This document shows positions 53,601-63,569 of a stretch of DNA of 64,000 nt, one piece after another. Source of the DNA: Paracoccaceae bacterium. GTDB taxonomy: Bacteria > Pseudomonadota > Alphaproteobacteria > Rhodobacterales > Rhodobacteraceae. Numbering within the stretch: position 1 is the first letter of the stretch; each line of letters begins with the position of its first letter. The stretch is taken from the NCBI GenBank assembly GCA_019429405.1, contig JAHYIZ010000003.1, forward strand, positions 62,001 to 126,000, given 5' to 3'. The notes beneath the pieces are model-generated. The model was given only the letters and a program-made list of their open reading frames with translations, was not told the origin of the DNA and made no database searches. Both the position numbers and the translations under genes were made by a program.

Positions 53601-56396
53601 ATGAGCTTTGCCGCACGCCTGACCCGGTTGCCGATCGCGCATGAGGCCGACCGAGGGGCCGATGCTGCGGCGCGCTTTGGCGCGCTGGCGCCCGAGGTGC
53701 AGGGGCTGATTGCGGGCGCGGCAGGGTGCAGCCCCTATCTTGGCGGGCTGGTCATGCGCGAGGCGGAATGGCTGGAGGCCGCGCTGACGGGCGCGCCAGA
53801 GGCCGCGCTGGCCGAGGCGCTGAGCGCCCCCGGCGCGGCCGCCAGCGATGCGCTCGGGGCCGCGCTTCGGCAAGCCAAGCGCCGGGTGGCGCTGCTGGTC
53901 GGGCTGGCCGATCTGGGCGGGGTCTGGTCGCTGGAGCAGGTGACCGGGGCTTTGACCGCGCTGGCCGACCGCGCCGTGGCACTTGCGATGACGCGGCTGG
54001 TGGGCGACGAGATCCGGCGCGGCAAGCTGCCCGGCGCGACGCCAGACGATGCTGCAACGGCGGGCGGCATGGTTGCGATTGCCATGGGCAAGATGGGCGC
54101 CGGCGAGCTGAACTACTCGTCAGACATCGACATCATCTGTCTTTTTGACGATGCCCGCTTTGACGAGGGTGACGTGCACGAGGCCCGCGCCGCGTTCATT
54201 CGTGTCACCCGCAAGATGGCCGCGATGCTGAGCGATCTGACGGCTGAGGGCTATGTGTTCCGCACCGATCTGCGCTTGCGCCCTGATGCGTCGGTGACGC
54301 CGGTCTGCATCTCGATGTCGGCCGCCGAGGCCTATTACGAGGCCGAGGGCCGCACCTGGGAGCGCGCAGCCTACATCAAGGCGCGGCCCTGCGCGGGCGA
54401 CATCGCGGCGGGTGCGCGGTTCCTGAACGCGCTGACACCGTTTGTCTGGCGCCGCCACCTCGATTTTGCCGCGATTCAGGATGCGCATGACATGCGTCTG
54501 CGCATTCGCGACCACAAGGGCCTGCACGGCGCCATCAGCCTGCCCGGCCACAACATGAAGCTGGGCGCGGGCGGTATTCGCGAGATCGAGTTCTTCACCC
54601 AGACCCGGCAACTGATCGCGGGCGGGCGTGACGCCAGTCTGCGCGACCGCACCACTGTGGGCGGCCTTGCGGCGCTGGCGGCCAAAGGCTGGGTCACGCC
54701 CGAGATTGCCACCGAGCTGACCGCCCATTACCGCGCGCATCGCGAGGTCGAGCATCGGGTGCAGATGGTCAACGATGCGCAGACCCATCTCTTGCCCGCC
54801 ACGCCCGAAGGGATGGCGCGGATCGCCCATATGATGGGCGCGGGCGACGTAGCGGCGTGGGAGGAGAGCCTGCGCACGCGTCTTGAGCGCGTCGAGGCAC
54901 TGACGGGGGCGTTTTTCGCACCTTCCGAGGCGAGCACCGTGCCCGCGATGACACCTGCGGCGCGCGCCATTGTCGACGGCTGGCGCAGCCACCCGGTGCT
55001 GCGCTCGGCCCGTGCCGCAACCGTCTTTGGTCGTGTCGAGCCCGAGATCCTGCGCCGGTTTGCACGCGCTGCCAACCCCGATGAGGCGCTGCGACAGTTC
55101 GACGGGTTCCTCGCGCGGCTGCCTGCGGGGGTGCAACTCTTTTCGCTGTTTGAGGCAAACCCGCAGCTGATCGACCTGATCGTGGATATTTGCGGCACCG
55201 CACCCGGCCTTGCGCAGTATCTTTCGCGCAATGCGGGTGTGCTCGACGCCGTGCTCGGGGGCGATTTCTTTGCGCCATGGCCGGGGCTGGCTGCGCTGCA
55301 CAAGGCATTGGCCGGGGTCTTTGACGCGCAGCCGGATTATGAAAAGAAGCTCGGCGCCGCGCGATCCTTCGTGAAGGAATGGCACTTTCGCATCGGTGTG
55401 CACCATTTGCGCGGGCTGATCGACGCCGCCGAAGTCGGGCGCCAATATGCCGACCTTGCCGGGGCCGCGCTGGCCGCGCTCTGGCCCGAGGTGCAGGCTG
55501 AATTTGCGCGCAAGCATGGGCCCTGCCCTGGGCGAGGGGCCGTGGTGCTGGGCATGGGCAGCCTTGGTGCCGAACGGCTCAACGCGGCATCCGACCTTGA
55601 TCTGATCGTGATCTATGACCCGGCTGGGGTCGAAGCCTCGGACGGCCCGCGCCCGCTTGCGACGCGGCCCTATTACGCGCGGCTGACGCAGGCACTGCTA
55701 ACCGCGATTTCGGCGCCAATGGCCGAGGGGCGGCTTTACGCGGTCGATATGCGGCTGCGACCGTCCGGGCGGCAAGGGCCGGTGGCAACTGCGCTGCAGA
55801 GTTTTTGCGCCTATCAGATGGACGAGGCCTGGACCTGGGAGCATCTGGCGCTGACGCGCGCGCGCGTTCTGGCCGGGCCGCCCGAGCTTGCCGCCGAGGT
55901 CGAGGCGGCGCGGCTCGCGGTGCTGGCGGCAAAGGGGCAGGGCGCGCAAGTGTTGCCTGATCTGGCCGCGATGCGGGCACGCATCTTTGCCGCGAAGGCC
56001 CCCGACGGCGATTGGGAGGCCAAGATCGGCCCCGGCCGGCTGCAGGACATCGAGCTTTTGGCACAAAGCTTTGCGCTGCGGGTGGGTGCGCCTGCGCGGC
56101 GGGTCGAGGCACAACTGCGCGCCGGGTTGCGCGAGGGCCTGATCGGCAAGCCCGCGTTCGAGGCGCTTTCCAGCGCCTACCGGCTTTTCTGGCGCGTGCA
56201 GGCGGGCGGCAGGCTTTTGACCGATCGCCCGCTCGACATGGCGGCAATCGGCGAGGGCGGGGTTTCGTTCATGCTGCGCGAAACCGGCGAGCCTGACCTT
56301 ACGGCGCTGAAGGCGCGCCTCGATGCCGCCGCGCAAACGGTGCAGGGCATCGTTGATGCGGTTCTTGCTGCGGCTGCGGGGGCAGGGCGGGGGTAA
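53601..56396 (+). CDS. glnE: Bifunctional glutamine synthetase adenylyltransferase/adenylyl-removing enzyme
   Basis: A 931-residue nitrogen regulator that adds AMP to glutamine synthetase or removes it according to PII status. It has two nucleotidyltransferase domains. The first carries G-K-M-G-A-G-E-L-N-Y-S-S-D-I-D-I (about residues 160-175) and the second G-M-G-S-L-G-A-E-R-L-N-A-A-S-D-L-D-L (about 651-668). Both metal-binding D-x-D pairs are intact, so both activities should be present. Length is normal. The palindrome upstream lies in its promoter region. Confidence 0.96.
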   Translation: MSFAARLTRLPIAHEADRGADAAARFGALAPEVQGLIAGAAGCSPYLGGLVMREAEWLEAALTGAPEAALAEALSAPGAAASDALGAALRQAKRRVALLVGLADLGGVWSLEQVTGALTALADRAVALAMTRLVGDEIRRGKLPGATPDDAATAGGMVAIAMGKMGAGELNYSSDIDIICLFDDARFDEGDVHEARAAFIRVTRKMAAMLSDLTAEGYVFRTDLRLRPDASVTPVCISMSAAEAYYEAEGRTWERAAYIKARPCAGDIAAGARFLNALTPFVWRRHLDFAAIQDAHDMRLRIRDHKGLHGAISLPGHNMKLGAGGIREIEFFTQTRQLIAGGRDASLRDRTTVGGLAALAAKGWVTPEIATELTAHYRAHREVEHRVQMVNDAQTHLLPATPEGMARIAHMMGAGDVAAWEESLRTRLERVEALTGAFFAPSEASTVPAMTPAARAIVDGWRSHPVLRSARAATVFGRVEPEILRRFARAANPDEALRQFDGFLARLPAGVQLFSLFEANPQLIDLIVDICGTAPGLAQYLSRNAGVLDAVLGGDFFAPWPGLAALHKALAGVFDAQPDYEKKLGAARSFVKEWHFRIGVHHLRGLIDAAEVGRQYADLAGAALAALWPEVQAEFARKHGPCPGRGAVVLGMGSLGAERLNAASDLDLIVIYDPAGVEASDGPRPLATRPYYARLTQALLTAISAPMAEGRLYAVDMRLRPSGRQGPVATALQSFCAYQMDEAWTWEHLALTRARVLAGPPELAAEVEAARLAVLAAKGQGAQVLPDLAAMRARIFAAKAPDGDWEAKIGPGRLQDIELLAQSFALRVGAPARRVEAQLRAGLREGLIGKPAFEALSSAYRLFWRVQAGGRLLTDRPLDMAAIGEGGVSFMLRETGEPDLTALKARLDAAAQTVQGIVDAVLAAAAGAGRG

Positions 56397-56398
56397 CG

Positions 56399-56686
56399 AT
56401 GGCGTGCGCGATGATGGACCTGGCGCTGGCTGACCCGAAGGGGCTTATTCGTGAAAGTTACCGCATTGAGGGGATCACGGCGCCCGAGTGCCGCTCTATC
56501 TTTCTTGATTGGGCGCTCAGCCTTGCGGTCGGGGTCGATGCGCAGGCGGCGATGCGCGCGGTGCTGGCGGCCTATGGCACCGGGATGGAGGTTCACCCGA
56601 TGACCGTGGTGCTTTGCGAAGGCCTGGCCGCAGCCGCTGGCCCGCGCGGGCGGCGCGGCGGCTGGGCCGGGCGGGCGCGGCGCTAA
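56399..56686 (+). CDS. Small conserved hypothetical protein
   Basis: A 95-residue protein two bases after the glnE stop. An alternative start M-M-D-L-A-L lies four codons later (56411), but only the first ATG has a g-rich sequence at ribosome-site distance. The middle, E-C-R-S-I-F-L-D-W-A-L-S-L-A-V-G-V-D, looks like a folded helical domain, and the C-terminus is Arg/Gly-rich. I do not recognise it. The close spacing suggests expression with glnE. Confidence 0.6.
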   Translation: MACAMMDLALADPKGLIRESYRIEGITAPECRSIFLDWALSLAVGVDAQAAMRAVLAAYGTGMEVHPMTVVLCEGLAAAAGPRGRRGGWAGRARR

Positions 56687-57025
56687 CAGGGCGCTGAAAT
56701 AGTCCTGCGGTCGACAGCCTGTCACGCCCCAGGTCGGAAACTGTTTCTCACCGCGCAGCCACAGGTCTGGCCCGGGTGTCAGCCCGGGCCGCGCCCGACC
56801 CTCTCTGCGGAAGGGCGCTCTGGCGATGGCGCCTATCGCACCGGCGACAGGGATGCTTTTGAGCGTGGCGTACCGGGCCGGCGTTATGAGGCGCCCTCCC
56901 AGGCTCGGGCGCGACCCTCATCGCCGGGAACCGACGTCGGGACCAGAAACAGTTCCCCCCTCAGGCAATGCCGGATTCCGTTTTTCAGCGGCCTGCTAAA
57001 GTGCGCTGCGAATACCCAGGTCGCG
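56687..57025. repeat. Gene-free region with nested inverted repeats
   Basis: No gene is seen in these 339 bases. Three inverted repeats are nested: AACTGTTTCT (56739-56748) with AGAAACAGTT (56945-56954), gcgcccga (56791-56798) with tcgggcgc (56905-56912), and agggcgc (56812-56818) with gcgccct (56891-56897). A separate perfect hairpin, ggcccggg with cccgggcc (56769-56790), sits inside the outer arms. It could be a structured RNA or a small palindromic element; no target duplication is visible. Confidence 0.6.
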
Positions 57026-57667
57026 TCAGCGGGGCAGGGCGGCGGCCTCGGCGGCAAGGCGGGTGATACCGGCCCAGTCGCCTGCTGCCACCAGCGCGTC
57101 GGGCGCGACCCAGCTGCCGCCGACACAGAGAACATTGGCCAGCCTCAGATAGTTCGGCGCCGATGCTAGCCCGATACCGCCGGTGGGGCAGAACCGCACC
57201 TGCGGCAATGGCCCGCCCAGCGCCCTGACCGCCGCAGCGCCGCCGATAGCTTCGGCCGGAAAGAATTTCTGCACGCTGTAGCCCCGTTCGAGCAGCGCCA
57301 TCACCTCTGAGGCGGTGGCCGCACCGGGCAGCAATGGCAGGCCGAGCTCTTCGCAGGCACGCAAAATGCGCTCGGTCGCGCCCGGTGAAACGCCGAACTG
57401 CGCGCCCGCCGCCTTGGCCGCAGCCACATCTTCGGGCGTCAGCAACGTGCCCGCCCCGACCACGCCCCCCGGAACCTCTGCCATCGCCCGGATCGCCTCA
57501 AGCGCGCAAGGCGTGCGCAGCGTGACCTCAAGTGCTGGCAACCCGCCTGCCACCAACGCGCGCGCCAAGGGGGCCGCATGGGCAAGGTCGCGCACCACGA
57601 GCACCGGCACCACGGGCGCAAGCGCGCAGATTTCGGCGGCGCGGCGGCTTTGCTCGGCGGGGGGCAT
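57026..57667 (-). CDS. eda: 2-keto-3-deoxy-6-phosphogluconate aldolase
   Basis: A 213-residue aldolase splitting KDPG to pyruvate and glyceraldehyde-3-phosphate, the final Entner-Doudoroff step. The Schiff-base Lys134 is in S-V-Q-K-F-F-P-A-E, and V-G-A-G-T-L-L-T and C-P-T-G-G-I complete the active site. The ATG at 57667 has an aaagga ribosome site six bases before it, whereas the upstream start has none. edd lies two genes upstream in the same direction. Confidence 0.96.
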   Translation of the reverse strand: MPPAEQSRRAAEICALAPVVPVLVVRDLAHAAPLARALVAGGLPALEVTLRTPCALEAIRAMAEVPGGVVGAGTLLTPEDVAAAKAAGAQFGVSPGATERILRACEELGLPLLPGAATASEVMALLERGYSVQKFFPAEAIGGAAAVRALGGPLPQVRFCPTGGIGLASAPNYLRLANVLCVGGSWVAPDALVAAGDWAGITRLAAEAAALPR

Positions 57668-57692
57668 GGCGGTCCTTTCGTGCGGCAGGTGC

Positions 57693-57719
57693 AAAACGCC
57701 GCCGGGGGTGCCGGCGGCG
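57693..57719 (-). terminator. Terminator of the DsrE-like gene
   Basis: On the minus strand CGCCGCC pairs with GGCGGCG around a nine-base loop and is followed by TTTT. It lies 48 bases after the DsrE-like stop and before eda, so eda may need its own promoter or read-through. Confidence 0.65.
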
Positions 57720-57766
57720 CGGTTAGCGCAATCATCGCATCTGGCCGCCGCCGCCGCAAGCGGCCG

Positions 57767-58345
57767 CTACATGCAGCCGTCGATGTCGGTGGTCGGGTCG
57801 CAGGGCGCGTTCGGGTCGGTCGAGGGTGCCACAAAGGCGGGTTCGGCGGAGGCGGCCGGTGTCGCATCAAAGCTGATTCCGGTGCCCATGTCGGGGGCGC
57901 CGAAACTCAGCACCACATCGGCGGCTTCGGCCAGATCGAACACGTTGAAAGCGTTGATCTTGGCGATGCCGTCGATCATGTCTTCAATGTCGATGCCCTG
58001 ATTGAGCAGGCAGGTGCGGCAGGTCGAAACCCGCGCCCCCGCCGCCATCGCCTGCGCCAGCATCGCGGGGCCATCGACGCCATAGGTGCCGAAGATCGGG
58101 CCGTTGCCCGCGCCCTTGCGCCCCAGATCCAGCCCCGACGCGGCCAACACGATATCGACAGAACGGCCGGATTTGGCGGCGGTAATGGCCAGATGCAGGC
58201 CCATGCCTGCGGTCGGCATGGCACCGCTGGAAATCATCATCACATATTTTGCAGGTGCTGCGGTTTGTGCGAATGCCTGCATCGGCAAAAACGGCAGCAT
58301 GAGCGCCAGAAGGGCGACGATGCGCAGGGGGGAGAAGAGTTTCAT
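57767..58345 (-). CDS. Secreted DsrE-like protein
   Basis: A 192-residue protein with a signal peptide (residues 1-26, cleavage after A-F-A). The mature part resembles the DsrE/DsrF fold: Y-V-M-M-I-S-S-G near the start, then a middle helix and a C-R-T-C motif at Cys109 and Cys112. Two further Cys lie near the C-terminus. Cytoplasmic DsrE proteins carry sulfur; a periplasmic form with a CxxC suggests a redox or sulfur role, but this is a guess. It lies between edd and eda. Confidence 0.7.
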   Translation of the reverse strand: MKLFSPLRIVALLALMLPFLPMQAFAQTAAPAKYVMMISSGAMPTAGMGLHLAITAAKSGRSVDIVLAASGLDLGRKGAGNGPIFGTYGVDGPAMLAQAMAAGARVSTCRTCLLNQGIDIEDMIDGIAKINAFNVFDLAEAADVVLSFGAPDMGTGISFDATPAASAEPAFVAPSTDPNAPCDPTTDIDGCM

Positions 58346-58376
58346 GGTGTCCTCGCAGGTCCGGGGGAAATCGGCA

Positions 58377-58391
58377 GCAGGTTAAACCTGC
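58377..58391. promoter_or_regulatory. Perfect palindrome upstream of the DsrE-like gene
   Basis: GCAGGTTAAACCTGC is a perfect 7-1-7 inverted repeat centred 39 bases before the DsrE-like ATG. Size and position fit a repressor operator; the regulator is unknown. Confidence 0.45.
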
Positions 58392-58450
58392 ATTTGCGCT
58401 GCAACAAGACGCCTCGCCTGACGTTAATTGTCGCGCCCCCCCGCGCAGGG

Positions 58451-60256
<1,806 letters not shown>

Positions 60257-60294
60257 ATGGGCCTCATGGTCAGGGTCTGGGCTTCATATAGACG

Positions 60295-60306
60295 GTTAGC
60301 GCTAAC
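60295..60306. promoter_or_regulatory. LacI-family operator upstream of edd
   Basis: GTTAGCGCTAAC is a perfect 12-base palindrome with the central CG typical of LacI/GalR-family sites. It lies between edd and the divergent lipoprotein gene, 39 bases before the edd ATG. This suggests sugar-responsive control. Confidence 0.7.
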
Positions 60307-60424
60307 AGATCAATTCGTTTCCGAATCTGCGCCAATATCCTTGGATTTGAACAATAATTGCCAAGGTTTTGACATAGACGCTGCGCAAAAACGGTGCAAC
60401 GACCAAAAAGGGCAGGGACAGGCC

Positions 60425-61084
60425 ATGACCATCATCCGTTTTCTCACCTCGGTTGCGCTGGTTGGCGCGCTCGGCGGCTGCGCAACACTTGAACCCGTAT
60501 CGCGCAGCACCACCGAACCGGCAGCGCTTGGAGCCGCCAGTCAGCCGCTTGCCGTAGCCACCGCGCCCCGTTACGCGATCATGGGGATCACCGTTCGGGT
60601 GCCCGAAACGCTGAAAGTGTCCGAGGCGAACCTTTACTATCCGATCGCCGATATCGTCTGGCGCGGCGATGCGCGTGGCGACCGCTACGCGCAAGTCAAG
60701 TCGATCTTTGACACTGCGCTGGCGCAGGGCACAGCGGCGATGACATCGGGCACCCCGGTGCAGCTTGAAGTCGAGGTAACGCGATTCCACGGGCTGACCG
60801 AAAAGGCCCGCTATTCGGTGGGCGGCACCTATGCGATGAAGTTCCTCCTGACGCTGCGCGACGCGCGCACCGGTGCAATCATTGATGGCCCGCGCGAAGT
60901 GGCGGCCGACATGCCCGCCGCAGGGGGCGAGCGCGCCCTGGCCGAGGAAGCCCGTGGGCTGACGCCGAAGCTGGTGGTGACCGCGCGACTGGCAGAGGTG
61001 ATCGCGGCCGAACTTACCCGCGCGCCGGGGCAGGCAGAACCCAAGCGCAGCTTGCTGAGCGCACTGGTTCGCCCCGCCGACTAA
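60425..61084 (+). CDS. Conserved lipoprotein (DUF6778-like)
   Basis: A 219-residue protein. The signal peptide ends in a lipobox, V-G-A-L-G-G-C, with the lipidated Cys at residue 19. The body, with V-R-V-P-E-T-L-K-V-S-E-A-N and later V-T-R-F-H-G-L-T, looks like a conserved Rhodobacteraceae envelope protein of unknown function. The frame is open long before this, but the signal peptide fixes the ATG. It is divergent from edd, with the palindrome between them. Confidence 0.75.
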   Translation: MTIIRFLTSVALVGALGGCATLEPVSRSTTEPAALGAASQPLAVATAPRYAIMGITVRVPETLKVSEANLYYPIADIVWRGDARGDRYAQVKSIFDTALAQGTAAMTSGTPVQLEVEVTRFHGLTEKARYSVGGTYAMKFLLTLRDARTGAIIDGPREVAADMPAAGGERALAEEARGLTPKLVVTARLAEVIAAELTRAPGQAEPKRSLLSALVRPAD

Positions 61085-61124
61085 CTTCGCACACCGCATT
61101 CATCCATTTCGGCAGCAGAACGCT

Positions 61125-61165
61125 GCACCCGACACACCCGCTGTGCCGGGTGCTGCGCTGTTTCA
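61125..61165. terminator. Weak hairpin between convergent lipoprotein and dcd genes
   Basis: gcacccg (61125-61131) pairs with cgggtgc (61147-61153), followed on the plus strand by tgcgctgttt. It may end the lipoprotein transcript; it slightly overlaps the dcd 3' end. Confidence 0.35.
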
Positions 61166-62242
61166 GCCTGCGCGAAAATGCTTGGCCAGCTTCAGCCCCT
61201 GACCCTGATAATTCGAGGCGATGCCGGCGCCATAAAGCCGCTCGGGTGCTGCCGCCATACGCTCATAGACCAGCCGTCCGACCACCTGCGCGTGTTCGAG
61301 CACAAAGGGCGCTTCGTGGCAGCGCACCTCCAACACCCCGCGCGACCCGTGGCCGCCCGCCGCGCCGTGGCCAAAGCCGGGGTCGAAAAAGCCCGCGTAA
61401 TGCACCCGGAATTCACCCACCATCGCAAGGTAAGGTGCCATCTCGGCGGCATGGTCGGGCGGGATCGTGACCGCCTCGCGGCTGACCAGAATGTAGAAGG
61501 CGCCGGGGTCGAGGATGATGCGCCCGTCGGACGAACGGATTTCCTCCCAGAACTCGCTCGCGGGGTAAAAGGCGACGCGATCAAGGTCGATCACGCCGGT
61601 ATGTGGCTTGGCGCGGTAGCCCAGAAGGTCGCCGGTTTCGGGGCGCAGATCGACCGAAAAGCCAAGGCCGCCGTCGATCAGCGGGGTTCCGCTCACCAAA
61701 GGCTCTTCGGCATGCAGGCGGGCCAACTCGGCGTCGGTCAGCACCGCCTGGCCCGCGCGAAAGCGGACCTGGTTCAAGCGCATGCCGGGGCGCACCAGTA
61801 CCGAGAACGAGCGCGGGCAGATTTCGGCGTAAAGCGGGCCGTTGTAGCCGGGCGCGATGCGGTCGAACTCGGCGCCGTCATCGGTGACAAGGCGGGTCAG
61901 CAGATCAAGCCGCCCGGTCGAGCTTTTGGCATTGGCAACGGCGGTGATCGCGGCGGGCAGGGCGAGGCGCTCCATCAAGGGCACAAGGTAGACGCAGCCC
62001 TTTTCCAGCACCGCGCCCGGCGCAAGGTCCATGCGGTGCATTTCAAACTCGGGCAGGCGGTTTGCTACGCGGTTGCCCTTGCCCGGCAGAAACGAGGCGC
62101 GCACCCGGTAGGCCACGCTGCCCAGCCGCAGATCGAGGCTGGCGGGCTGCAACTGTTCCGGCAAAACGGGCAGGTCGGCGGCAATTTCGCCGCGCGCGAT
62201 CATCGCGCGCAAGGCGTGGTCCGGCAGCACCCCTGTGGTCAT
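61163..62242 (-). CDS. dcd: 2'-deoxycytidine 5'-triphosphate deaminase, long form
   Basis: A 359-residue enzyme converting dCTP to dUTP (or dUMP) for dTTP synthesis. The C-terminal half contains the second copy of the dUTPase-like fold, giving the double-length form found in alphaproteobacteria. The segments A-N-A-K-S-S-T-G-R-L-D and G-Y-N-G-P-L-Y-A-E-I are the family signatures. The frame opens up through the tRNA, but the ATG at 62242 precedes the normal start. Confidence 0.92.
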   Translation of the reverse strand: MTTGVLPDHALRAMIARGEIAADLPVLPEQLQPASLDLRLGSVAYRVRASFLPGKGNRVANRLPEFEMHRMDLAPGAVLEKGCVYLVPLMERLALPAAITAVANAKSSTGRLDLLTRLVTDDGAEFDRIAPGYNGPLYAEICPRSFSVLVRPGMRLNQVRFRAGQAVLTDAELARLHAEEPLVSGTPLIDGGLGFSVDLRPETGDLLGYRAKPHTGVIDLDRVAFYPASEFWEEIRSSDGRIILDPGAFYILVSREAVTIPPDHAAEMAPYLAMVGEFRVHYAGFFDPGFGHGAAGGHGSRGVLEVRCHEAPFVLEHAQVVGRLVYERMAAAPERLYGAGIASNYQGQGLKLAKHFRAG

Positions 62243-62286
62243 TGCGCGCCCCCCTCTGACTGGCCGCTTTCCAGTCGTGGTCCCAG

Positions 62287-62325
62287 AAAAGCCAACGCCC
62301 ACCGCCGGTAAGGGCGATGGGCGTT
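62287..62325 (-). terminator. Terminator of tRNA-Pro(GGG)
   Basis: On the minus strand AACGCCCA pairs with TGGGCGTT (62325-62318 with 62301-62294), followed by GGCTTTTC. It lies eight bases after the tRNA end. Confidence 0.65.
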
Positions 62326-62333
62326 TTGGGTAA

Positions 62334-62411
62334 TGGTCGGGCCGGAGAGATTTGAACTCTCGACCTTCCGCCCCCCAGACGGACGCGCTAACCAGGCTGC
62401 GCCACGGCCCG
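62334..62411 (-). tRNA. tRNA-Pro (anticodon GGG)
   Basis: A complete cloverleaf on the minus strand. The acceptor stem CGGGCCG (62411-62405) pairs with CGGCCCG (62344-62338), followed by A and an encoded CCA (to 62334). The D arm is gcgc with gcgc. The anticodon stem TCCGT pairs with GCGGA (one G-U) and the loop CTGGGGG gives GGG at 62376-62374. It reads CCC and CCU. Confidence 0.96.
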
Positions 62412-62471
62412 ACGAGGCGCATATAGTGCGAAGTCGGCGCCGGGGGCAAGCGACAAAACGCATCGCGCCGG

Positions 62472-63155
62472 TCAGCTTTGTGCCAAGACCGCCAAGCGGG
62501 TGCGCAGCGCCACCGCCCGCGCGTTCAACTGCGCCAGAACCGCCGTGTCGGCAGGGGCGGCGAGGGTGTGCAGCCGTTCGCGCCAGAGCGTGACGGCAGT
62601 GACCTTGGGGGCCGGCATCGGGCGCGGGGCCGGCGCGGCGGGCTGTTCGGGCAGCGCCTCGAACAGCATCGGCGCAAGCCCGGCAAGCGTGTTGGCGGCA
62701 GAAGTTGCCGCTTCAGGTTCCGGCGCCGCGCTGGTTTCGACGAGCGAGGGGGCTTGCGGCGCGGGGGCTTGCGGCGCGGCGGGGGCTGCAACCTCGGCAC
62801 GCCGCACGATCGCCGGCTTTCGCGGCAGCTTTGCGGCAACGGGCGCCGCGGCATCGGGTGCGGCCTGCGCGGTGTCGCCCGGTTGCAGGTTCGCCTGTGC
62901 CGCCACATGCTTGACGCCGTCTTCGCGCAGGATCTTTTGCACGCCGCGAATGCTCACCCCGCGCTCATGCAAAAGCACCTTGATCCCGGCCAGCAAGGCA
63001 AGATCCGAGGGCCGATAATAGCGCCGCCCTCCGGCCAGTTTCACCGGTTTGACCTGCGAAAACTTGCTTTCCCAGAAGCGCAGCACATGCGCGGGCGTGC
63101 CAAGCGCCTCTGCCACCTCAGAGATCGTTCGGAAGGCATCGGCCGCTTTCGTCAT
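62472..63155 (-). CDS. MerR-family transcriptional regulator
   Basis: A 227-residue regulator. The winged helix-turn-helix covers residues 8-80, with the MerR marks L-R-F-W-E-S-K-F and [10 protein letters not shown]. The rest is an Ala/Pro-rich linker and a short C-terminal helix; no effector-binding Cys is seen. It follows ihfA by 17 bases, the order fabH-ihfA-merR being common in Rhodobacteraceae. The frame opens well upstream, but this ATG is right before the HTH. Confidence 0.88.
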   Translation of the reverse strand: MTKAADAFRTISEVAEALGTPAHVLRFWESKFSQVKPVKLAGGRRYYRPSDLALLAGIKVLLHERGVSIRGVQKILREDGVKHVAAQANLQPGDTAQAAPDAAAPVAAKLPRKPAIVRRAEVAAPAAPQAPAPQAPSLVETSAAPEPEAATSAANTLAGLAPMLFEALPEQPAAPAPRPMPAPKVTAVTLWRERLHTLAAPADTAVLAQLNARAVALRTRLAVLAQS

Positions 63156-63172
63156 GGCGCGCGGCCCCCCGC

Positions 63173-63475
63173 TCAGCCTTTGTTCCCGGCCGCCACGCGG
63201 TCTTTCATCAGATGCGAGGGGCGGAACGAAAGCACCCGGCGCGGGCTGATCGGAACCTCTTCGCCGGTCTTGGGGTTGCGGCCCATGCGCGAGGTCTTGT
63301 CGCGCACCGAGAATGTGCCGAAGGATGAGATCTTGACGGTTTCGCCCGCCACCAGCGCATCGGAAATGCGCGTCAGGACGCTCTCGACCAGTTGCGCGCA
63401 TTCGTTGCGCGACAGTCCGACCTCGCGAAATACGGCTTCGGACAGGTCCATGCGGGTCAGGGTCTTGCCAGTCAT
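63173..63475 (-). CDS. ihfA: Integration host factor alpha subunit
   Basis: A 100-residue nucleoid protein that bends DNA with IHF-beta. The dimerisation helices open the protein and the DNA-contacting arm G-R-N-P-K-T-G-E-E lies at about residues 64-72. The F-R-P-S segment near the end is typical. The ATG at 63475 gives the standard length. It is followed by the MerR gene and preceded by fabH. Confidence 0.95.
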   Translation of the reverse strand: MTGKTLTRMDLSEAVFREVGLSRNECAQLVESVLTRISDALVAGETVKISSFGTFSVRDKTSRMGRNPKTGEEVPISPRRVLSFRPSHLMKDRVAAGNKG

Positions 63476-63569
63476 GCCTTCACACTCCCCAAGGCTCGTT
63501 TCAGGCAGGATGGTCGTTTTGAAAACCCGAGTCAATATCAATGGCTTGCCGGCGGGCGTTGAAGCCCGC

